Shown piece after piece: positions 57,817 to 64,000 of a stretch of 64,000 bases of DNA; positions within the stretch are counted from its first letter, which is position 1, and each line of letters opens with the position of its first letter. Where the stretch lies: contig NZ_JAJJBU010000022.1 of NCBI RefSeq assembly GCF_020905375.1, positions 1 through 64,000 of the forward strand, written 5' to 3'. The notes below the pieces were generated by a model. That model searched no databases. It had not been told where the DNA came from and worked only from the letters and a program-made list of their open reading frames with translations. The translations under genes and the position numbers were made by a program. The DNA comes from Arthrobacter cryoconiti. GTDB lineage: Bacteria; Actinomycetota; Actinomycetes; Actinomycetales; Micrococcaceae.

Positions 57817-60800
57817 ATGACTTTCACTATCAACTACCCTCCCGCACTCCCTGTCTCCGAGCGCCGCGAGGACATCATGGCAGCGATCGCCGCCCATCAG
57901 GTCACCATCATCGCTGGGGAAACGGGCTCCGGAAAAACCACCCAGATCCCGAAAATGTGCGTGGAGCTGGGTCTGGCGGACAAGGGACTGATCGGCCATA
58001 CACAGCCGCGCCGTCTCGCCGCACGCACAGTGGCTGAACGCATTGCCAGCGAGCTCGACGTCGAAATTGGCCAAGAAGTAGGCTTCCAGGTCCGTTTCAC
58101 CGGTCATGTGGGCCCGCAAACCAAGATCAAGCTGATGACCGACGGCATCTTGCTGGCCGAGATCCAGCGCGACCGTTTGCTGCGCAAGTACTCCGTCATC
58201 ATCATCGACGAGGCCCATGAGCGCTCGCTGAATATTGACTTCATCCTTGGCTACCTGCGCCAGATCCTTCCCAAGCGCCCGGATTTGAAAGTCATCATCA
58301 CCTCCGCGACCATTGACCCGGAGCGTTTTGCCACCCATTTCGCCGCCGCAGACGGCCCCGCACCCATCATCGAAGTCTCAGGGCGAACCTTCCCAGTGGA
58401 TATTCGCTACCGTCCGCTCTCTGGCCCGCCATCAGGGGCAAATACGGACGACGACGACCCCGGCTCCGATACGGAGGCTGACCCCTCCGCTGCCAGCCAT
58501 CCGGGTGCCAGCCTTCCGGGTGCCAGTCGCAGGGCAGCCGACAAGCGGGTGATAGAGCGACGGGCAGCCGACAGGAACAGGGATGGCGGCAACGACGAAG
58601 AGGACCGAGACCCTCTCGATGCCGTGTGCGACGCCGTCGACGAACTCTCCAAGGAAGCCCCCGGGGACATTCTCATTTTCTTCTCCGGCGAGCGGGAGAT
58701 CCGGGACGCCGCCGAGGCACTGCGGGGACGGACCAAGAGCAACCCGCGTCTGCGTGACGCTGAAATCCTGCCTTTGTTTGCCCGGTTGTCCCTGGCCGAA
58801 CAGCACGCAGTATTCACGCCCGGTTCCCGGCGTCGGATTGTGCTGGCCACTAACGTTGCGGAAACTTCGCTGACGGTACCGGGAATCAAATACGTGGTGG
58901 ACACCGGCACTGCCCGCATCTCCCGCTACTCGCACAGGACAAAGGTCCAACGGCTCCCCATCGAGCGGGTCTCCCAGGCTTCCGCCAACCAGCGCTCTGG
59001 CCGTTGTGGTCGCGTCTCCGACGGTATCTGTATCCGGCTCTACTCCGAGGAAGATTTCAACGTACGCAGTGAGTTCACCGACCCGGAAATCCTGCGCACC
59101 AACTTAGCGGCCGTCATTTTGCAAATGACAGCCATGGGTGTGGCCAAGGGTCCCAAAGACGTGGAGAAGTTCCCGTTCGTCCAGCCGCCAGACTCCCGTG
59201 CTATCACGGATGGTGTGACGCTGCTGCGCGAGCTCGGAGCCGTCAGCGCCCAAGGTGGCATCACCGGCGTCGGACGCCAGCTAGCCCAGCTCCCTGTTGA
59301 CCCGCGGCTGGGCCGGATGATCGTTGAGGCCGCCAAACGCGGAGTGGCAGCTGAAGTCATGGTGCTTGCCGCCGCGCTGACAATCCAGGACCCTCGTGAG
59401 CGTCCCCAGGGGGACGGCACAAACAAGCAACAGCTGGCCACCGAAAAACACAAACGTTTTCAGGATGAAACTTCCGACTTCACCGGCTTTCTCAACCTCT
59501 GGCGTTACATCAAAGAAAAGCAGGCAGAGCTCTCCTCCAGCGCCTTTCGACGCCTGTGCAAAGCGGAGTTCATCAACTACCTGCGAGTGCGTGAGTGGCA
59601 GGATTTGTTCACCCAGCTCAAGGCGATGGGCAAGTCTTTGGACATTAGGGTCTCCGGCAAAGACATCGACCCGGTGGCTAACCACGACGCCATTCATATG
59701 TCGCTACTGACAGGGTTGCTGAGCCACATCGGTTTGTATGACCAACGCAAGCGCGAGTACGCCGGTGCACGCGGCACCAAGTTCGTGGTCTTTCCCGGCT
59801 CGGCGCTGTTCAAGAAATCCCCGGATTGGGTCATGGCGGCGGAGCTGGTAGAGACGTCTCGTCTTTGGGCCCGTGTTGCGGCCAAGTTCGATCCTTTGTG
59901 GGCCGAGCAGGTAGCCCCCGACTTGGTCAAGCACACCTACAGCGAGCCACATTGGTCCAAGAAAATGGGTTCGGTGATGGCGCATGAAAAAGTTACTTTG
60001 TACGGGGTGCCGATCGTCCCTGACCGCCGTATCCACTATGGCCGGGTCGATCCGGAGCTTAGCCGTGAGCTGTTCATCCGCCACGCATTGGTGGAGGGTG
60101 ACTGGCACACCAACCACAAGTTCTTCCATCGCAACCAGGCTCTGCTTGCCGAGGTCGACGAGCTCGAGACCCGTATGCGCCGGCGCGACCTGCGCGTGGA
60201 TGACGAGACACTGTTCGACTTTTACGACGAACGGGTGGGTGCGGACGTGGTTTCCGAACGCCACTTTGACTCGTGGTGGAAGGCCGCCCGGCGCGATTTC
60301 CCTGCATTGTTAGACTTTGATTCCCACGTGGTCATGGCCGAGGAACCCGCACTTGATGAGGCAGCCTTCCCGAAGATCTGGACTGAGGGTGAGTTTCTCC
60401 TGCCGCTCTCCTATGAATTCCACCCCACAGCTCCGGGCTCTGCGCCCAACCCATCCGATGGCGTCACCGTCCAAGTTCCGCTCCTATTCCTCAATCAGCT
60501 GCACGAGGCACCGTTTAGGTGGCAAATCCCAGGCCTGCGTGCCGAGCTCGTCACAGCATTGATCAAGTCGCTACCCAAAGCCGTCCGGAAGAACTTCATC
60601 CCCGCCCCGGATGTGGGACGTCAGGCTGCAGCCGCGCTCGCCCAAGACTTTGACCCCTCGACTGATGCGTTGGAACCTTCGCTGGAACTGGCCCTACGCA
60701 GGATCAAAGGCCATCTCATCGCACCCGGTTCGTGGAACTGGGATGCTGTCCCCAGCCATCTGCGTATGACGTTCACCATTGTCGATAAAGATGGCCGCGT

Positions 60801-61932
60801 CTTGGATGAAGGCCAGGACCTCGCCGAACTCCAGTCCAGGCTGGCCGGCGCCACACGCCGAGCCATCGCTGAACAGCTCGGTGCCACGCCCAAGACCACC
60901 CAAGCTGGGCGTTCTCCAATGGGAGGACTTCCAGCCGGTGGCGCTGGCACAGGCAAGAAAGGCGGAGCTCGCACCAACACGGAATCCACCGGCGGTCCCA
61001 CGCTGACAGGTGCAGCAAAAGCGGCGGGTGAGTTTCCGGCGTCGACCGCCGATAATTCCCGTGGAATCCAGGAACGTTCGGGTCTCACCGAGTGGAGTGT
61101 GGGCTCGCTACCGCGTGAGATCAAACGCCTTGTATCCGGCCATACAGTGACCGGGTATCCTGCCCTGGTGGATGAAGGCACTACGGCGGCAATCCGTATT
61201 TTCCAGCGTCAAGATGTTCAGGAATCGGCCATGCGTGGCGGTGTAATTCGCCTACTGGCGCTGCGCATACCGTCCCCGGATCGGTATGTGCTGGATCATC
61301 TAAGCAACACTGAGAAGCTCACATTTAGTCAAAATCCGCACGGCTCGGTGACGGAGTTGATTGCAGACTGCACGCTCGCCACGATCGACAAACTCACCCC
61401 GGTGGCCCTGCCCTGGGAACAGAAGGCCTTCGACGCTTTGTATGAGGCCGTCCGGGCGGAACTGATAGACACCGTCTTCTCCGTGACCGCCGTCGTGGAG
61501 AAGATCCTAGCATCGTCCATGCGGATCAACAGGGCGCTGGGTTCCACCTCCAGCCCGGCCCTGATAAGTGCCATGAATGATGTGAAGATGCAGCAAGAAT
61601 TATTGGTGTATCCCGGGTTCGTGGCGAAGACAGGCTTTGCCCAACTCAGCCAGCTACCGCGGTATCTATCTGGCATCGAACGCCGGTTGGAGAAGTTACC
61701 TTCCAATGTTGCTCGAGACGGAGAATCGATGGCGGCAGTCCAACGACTTGAAGACCAGTACGACGACGCCACGGCCGCCTTGCTGCCCGGACAGCGATCC
61801 ACCGCGGCGCTAGAACACGTGCGTTGGATGATTGAGGAACTGCGCGTGAGCCTCTTCGCTGTAGACCTGGGAACCGCATACTCCGTGTCCGAAAAGCGCA
61901 TCCGGGTGGCTCTGGCGAAGGCGATGGCTTAG
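57817..61932 (+). CDS. hrpA: ATP-dependent RNA helicase HrpA
   Basis: A 1371-residue DEAH-box helicase. Motif I is IIAGETGSGKTTQIPKM (near residue 33), Ia THTQPRRLA-type (HTQPRRLAAR), II IIIDEAHERSLNID, III ITSATID and VI NQRSGRCGRVSDG. After the helicase lobes come the winged-helix/HA2 and OB regions and the long HrpA-specific C-terminus (DUF3418), as in E. coli HrpA, which rescues stalled ribosomes. A charged linker of 60 residues (about 205-265, with PGAS and RAAD repeats) separates the RecA lobes. GGAGG precedes the ATG. Confidence 0.96.
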   Translation: MTFTINYPPALPVSERREDIMAAIAAHQVTIIAGETGSGKTTQIPKMCVELGLADKGLIGHTQPRRLAARTVAERIASELDVEIGQEVGFQVRFTGHVGPQTKIKLMTDGILLAEIQRDRLLRKYSVIIIDEAHERSLNIDFILGYLRQILPKRPDLKVIITSATIDPERFATHFAAADGPAPIIEVSGRTFPVDIRYRPLSGPPSGANTDDDDPGSDTEADPSAASHPGASLPGASRRAADKRVIERRAADRNRDGGNDEEDRDPLDAVCDAVDELSKEAPGDILIFFSGEREIRDAAEALRGRTKSNPRLRDAEILPLFARLSLAEQHAVFTPGSRRRIVLATNVAETSLTVPGIKYVVDTGTARISRYSHRTKVQRLPIERVSQASANQRSGRCGRVSDGICIRLYSEEDFNVRSEFTDPEILRTNLAAVILQMTAMGVAKGPKDVEKFPFVQPPDSRAITDGVTLLRELGAVSAQGGITGVGRQLAQLPVDPRLGRMIVEAAKRGVAAEVMVLAAALTIQDPRERPQGDGTNKQQLATEKHKRFQDETSDFTGFLNLWRYIKEKQAELSSSAFRRLCKAEFINYLRVREWQDLFTQLKAMGKSLDIRVSGKDIDPVANHDAIHMSLLTGLLSHIGLYDQRKREYAGARGTKFVVFPGSALFKKSPDWVMAAELVETSRLWARVAAKFDPLWAEQVAPDLVKHTYSEPHWSKKMGSVMAHEKVTLYGVPIVPDRRIHYGRVDPELSRELFIRHALVEGDWHTNHKFFHRNQALLAEVDELETRMRRRDLRVDDETLFDFYDERVGADVVSERHFDSWWKAARRDFPALLDFDSHVVMAEEPALDEAAFPKIWTEGEFLLPLSYEFHPTAPGSAPNPSDGVTVQVPLLFLNQLHEAPFRWQIPGLRAELVTALIKSLPKAVRKNFIPAPDVGRQAAAALAQDFDPSTDALEPSLELALRRIKGHLIAPGSWNWDAVPSHLRMTFTIVDKDGRVLDEGQDLAELQSRLAGATRRAIAEQLGATPKTTQAGRSPMGGLPAGGAGTGKKGGARTNTESTGGPTLTGAAKAAGEFPASTADNSRGIQERSGLTEWSVGSLPREIKRLVSGHTVTGYPALVDEGTTAAIRIFQRQDVQESAMRGGVIRLLALRIPSPDRYVLDHLSNTEKLTFSQNPHGSVTELIADCTLATIDKLTPVALPWEQKAFDALYEAVRAELIDTVFSVTAVVEKILASSMRINRALGSTSSPALISAMNDVKMQQELLVYPGFVAKTGFAQLSQLPRYLSGIERRLEKLPSNVARDGESMAAVQRLEDQYDDATAALLPGQRSTAALEHVRWMIEELRVSLFAVDLGTAYSVSEKRIRVALAKAMA

Positions 61933-61977
61933 CCCCCACCAACGCTCGGTTAGAACCGGGTCACAAATGGCCAACGC

Positions 61978-62619
61978 TCACGCACTATCGGAGTTATCCA
62001 CGACGACGGTTGCCTGTCGCCAGGGGCTAGCGGCGGCAAAGTACATCAACTGTCCTTGGAAATAACGGCGCATACTTGGGTGCGTCGGATCCGGCGCGGT
62101 GCCGTCGCGTATTGCCATGCGTTGGGCCGTTTGGGCGAACGGGACCTTGAGGAACAGTGAATGGTCCCAGTACCCGGCCAATTCCTGACGGTGCAAGAAC
62201 ATCCCTTCGACAATGCAGGTTGTTCCACGAGGTGCCGCAGTGAGCTGTAAGTCCACTTTCACATCGAGTACGTGATCCGAGGACGCACGCCGGAAGAGCC
62301 CATCCCCGTGCGGCCCAAACGGGATGAGCACATCACGGACCAAGGATTCGTAGTCGTAGCTATCACGCCAGAATCCTTCAGGAGAATCGCGGCCCCTCCT
62401 ATGCCTGACCTCGCGCAGGTTCAGGAAATCGTCAGCGTGGATAACCACCACACTGTGTCCTTGTCCTTCCAAGGCGCGTGCGAAATCCGCAGCAAACGTT
62501 GTCTTCCCGCTACCATCGACGCCGTCGACGGCCACAAGCGTGTAGCCATCCTGACGGTGGGGCGTGCCCTTGGCCAATAGTTCCATGAGCGCATCGCGGC
62601 ATCTAGGAGTATTCTTCAC
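61978..62619 (-). CDS. P-loop kinase, uridine kinase-like
   Basis: A 213-residue P-loop protein with Walker A VDGVDGSGKTTFAADFARAL, then HADDFLNLREVRHRRGRDSPEGF, similar to the substrate site of uridine kinases (udk), and IVEGMFLHRQEL for the Walker B position. The lid has RMAIRDGTAPDP. Substrate could be uridine or another small metabolite. GTG at 62619 is chosen, an ATG at 62586 is possible. A small AGGGT/ACCCT hairpin (62656-62677) lies upstream. Confidence 0.8.
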   Translation of the reverse strand: MKNTPRCRDALMELLAKGTPHRQDGYTLVAVDGVDGSGKTTFAADFARALEGQGHSVVVIHADDFLNLREVRHRRGRDSPEGFWRDSYDYESLVRDVLIPFGPHGDGLFRRASSDHVLDVKVDLQLTAAPRGTTCIVEGMFLHRQELAGYWDHSLFLKVPFAQTAQRMAIRDGTAPDPTHPSMRRYFQGQLMYFAAASPWRQATVVVDNSDSA

Positions 62620-62655
62620 GCCCCACCTCAAGTTTCAACACGATATTTCTGCAGG

Positions 62656-62677
62656 AGGGTTCACTCAAAGTGACCCT
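62656..62677 (-). terminator. Hairpin after the HIT gene
   Basis: AGGGT and CACT pair with AGTG and ACCCT around CAA, with a single bulged base, 30 nt after the HIT stop. No U-run; a weak terminator at most. Confidence 0.35.
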
Positions 62678-62706
62678 AAAGTAACCGAGCGTTGGAAAGG
62701 GCGGCG

Positions 62707-63135
62707 TCAGGACTCTGGGACGAACTCGTTGTGTCCCGCTGAGCGCAAGGCTTCCCGCAGTTTCTCGGCACTGCTGTCCAGCACGTCCGGTTGCGGATTA
62801 TTATCCACTGCCCTGAAGTCGAAGTCCTCCAAGCTGTAGGCAGGGAAGACGTGAACGTGCAGATGATCCACTTCAAAGCCCGCAATAATCAAGCCGGCCC
62901 TCGGCGCATTAAACGCCGATACCTGGGCTACTCCAATGATCTGCGCAACACCCGTTAGATGAGCCATCAGCTCCGGAGTTGCGTCCGTCCACTTGTCGAT
63001 TTCCTGGCGCGGCACCACCAGCACGTGCCCATCGGTCAGCGGAGCAATCGTCAAGAAAGAGACGCACATCTCGTCCTTCCAGACGAATCGACCTGGAATG
63101 TCACCGTCAATGATGTGTGTAAACAGCGTGCTCAC
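62707..63135 (-). CDS. HIT family protein
   Basis: A 142-residue histidine-triad nucleotide-binding protein; relatives hydrolyse AMP-linked amino or phosphate groups (AMP-lysine, Ap4A). The triad is VDHLHVHVFP (HxHxH), with DGHVLVVPRQEIDKW and TGVAQIIGVAQ upstream. GTG at 63135 follows TAGGAGC; the ADH stop is just 11 bp ahead, so the two are likely one unit. Confidence 0.92.
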   Translation of the reverse strand: MSTLFTHIIDGDIPGRFVWKDEMCVSFLTIAPLTDGHVLVVPRQEIDKWTDATPELMAHLTGVAQIIGVAQVSAFNAPRAGLIIAGFEVDHLHVHVFPAYSLEDFDFRAVDNNPQPDVLDSSAEKLREALRSAGHNEFVPES

Positions 63136-63146
63136 GAAAGATGCTC

Positions 63147-64000
63147 CTAGAGAGTCGAGTTATCCAAGACGAAGCGGTATTTCACGTCGCCGGCCACCAT
63201 GCGGTCGTAGGCTACGTCCAGTTCGGTGGCGTTCACCATCTCAATATCTGAAACGATGCCGTGCTCTGAACAAAAGTCCAGCATTTCCTGTGTCTCAGCG
63301 ATGCCACCAATGAGCGATCCGCCATAAGCGAGGCGTTTGCGCACCAGCAACGCCGGGTCCACGGGAGGCATCTTTGCCGGCGGCAACCCTAGCTGAATTA
63401 GGGCCCCGTCACGGGCTAATGTCCGCAGGTAATCATTGATATCGTGGACGGCCGCCACGGTGTCGATCACCACGTTCAGAGTGCCCTTGGCATCTGCCAT
63501 CTGCGCGGCATCGGAGGAAATCACCACGTGATCTGCACCCAATTCACGAGCAGCATCCGCCTTGGATGGAGACGTTGTAAAAACCGTGACCGTGGCGCCC
63601 AAGGCCTTCGCGATCTTGACCGCCATGTGACCCAATCCGCCAAGGCCCACAACTCCAACAGCATCGCCTTCAGAAACGTTCAGGTAGCGAAGCGGAGAGT
63701 AAGTGGTGATGCCCGCACAAAGGAGAGGTGCGACGGCGGCCGGATCCAGATTTTTCGGGACTTTGAGCACGTAGCCCTCATTAACCACAATGGAAGAAGA
63801 GTACCCACCCTGGGTGACATCCCCTCCGTTGCGCCAGTCCACAACACCATAAGTGCCGGTGTTCCCGTTCTCGCAGTACTGTTCGAAGCCTTCCAAGCAG
63901 GAATCACAGGTACGGCAAGAGTCCACCATGCAGCCCACGCCCACGCTATCCCCAACGGTAAAGTCCGTGACGTCTGCACCTACGCGGGTGACCTTGCCGA
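63147..64000 (-). CDS. Zinc-dependent NAD(P) alcohol dehydrogenase (5' end beyond window)
   Basis: Medium-chain dehydrogenase of the cinnamyl-alcohol/YahK type that turns aldehydes to alcohols with NADPH. The window holds 284 C-terminal residues: the structural-zinc cysteines in DSCRTCDSCLEGFEQYC, the LLCAGITTYSPLRYLNV segment, the cofactor loop VGLGGLGHMAVKIAKALGA and the end VKYRFVLDNSTL. The beginning, with the catalytic-zinc Cys, lies past base 64000. Confidence 0.93.
   Translation of the reverse strand, partial: GKVTRVGADVTDFTVGDSVGVGCMVDSCRTCDSCLEGFEQYCENGNTGTYGVVDWRNGGDVTQGGYSSSIVVNEGYVLKVPKNLDPAAVAPLLCAGITTYSPLRYLNVSEGDAVGVVGLGGLGHMAVKIAKALGATVTVFTTSPSKADAARELGADHVVISSDAAQMADAKGTLNVVIDTVAAVHDINDYLRTLARDGALIQLGLPPAKMPPVDPALLVRKRLAYGGSLIGGIAETQEMLDFCSEHGIVSDIEMVNATELDVAYDRMVAGDVKYRFVLDNSTL

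Overview
This window comes from a high-G+C Gram-positive bacterium of the order Micrococcales, most likely an Arthrobacter-type member of the Micrococcaceae. The evidence is a set of actinobacterial marker genes (nucS, the DUF2017 partner of clpS, DUF3039, DUF2550, an Rho with a long Asn/Arg/Asp insertion, HrpA with its long C-terminus), many TANNNT boxes placed 6-7 nt before a start codon (leaderless transcripts), and gene order. Read on the minus strand from 53 kb to 1 kb, the backbone argS-lysA-hom-thrC-thrB-rho-prfA-prmC-tsaC-(wecA-like)-atpI-atpBEFHAGDC-DUF2550 ... nucS ... thioredoxin-like ... clpS-DUF2017 ... murI-(Rv1339-like)-rph-rdgB follows the order I recall for Rv1292-Rv1341 of Mycobacterium tuberculosis. 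The base composition looks moderately G+C-rich by eye. It is an ordinary chromosomal region: I see no insertion sequence, prophage, CRISPR array or rRNA, and one tRNA gene.

Layout. 0-5 kb (minus): rdgB (cut by the window edge), rph, a small membrane protein, a cyclic-nucleotide-phosphodiesterase-like metallo-beta-lactamase protein, murI, DUF2017 and clpS. 5-7 kb (plus): pncB and pncA for NAD salvage, followed by a short 13-bp tandem repeat. 7-16 kb (minus): a DEIH helicase with DUF3039, nagB, a two-gene ABC-2 exporter, a thioredoxin/TPR protein without CXXC, and a large three-TM surface protein with repeats. 16-21 kb: AI-2E transporter, alpha/beta hydrolase, Cys/His protein, nucS and nagA. 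21-25 kb (minus): a coupled pair of a membrane alpha/beta esterase and a rhomboid-like/MprF-type aminoacyl-lipid synthase. 25-33.6 kb (minus): DUF2550 and the complete F1Fo ATP synthase operon with two AtpI/AtpZ-type leader genes. 33.7-39.8 kb: a surface-glycan island (WecA/WbpL-like and CapD/WbpM-like genes on minus; two GlfT-type glycosyltransferases and an epimerase on plus). 39.8-53.8 kb (minus): tsaC, prmC, prfA, rho, the threonine/lysine genes, argS and an MFS transporter. 53.9-61.9 kb (plus): tRNA-Arg(CCG) with a strong terminator, a GH1 beta-glucosidase, an AhpD-like protein, a methyltransferase, a membrane protein and hrpA. 62-64 kb (minus): a P-loop kinase, a HIT protein and an alcohol dehydrogenase (cut by the window edge).

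How the parts work together. pncB/pncA form an NAD salvage route. nagA and nagB, 9 kb apart and on opposite strands, feed N-acetylglucosamine-6-phosphate into glycolysis. argS-lysA-hom-thrC-thrB is one tight run serving the aspartate family and arginyl-tRNA. prfA/prmC pair a release factor with its methylase. The most interesting material is not a new mobile system but local architecture: a three-way-junction RNA that would abut the ribosome-binding site of the aminoacyl-lipid operon, the split acyltransferase domain of that operon's synthase, mutually overlapping leaderless promoters between clpS and pncB, intercistronic hairpins in the atp operon, the glycan island placed between tsaC and atp, and the lack of rpmE between rho and prfA.
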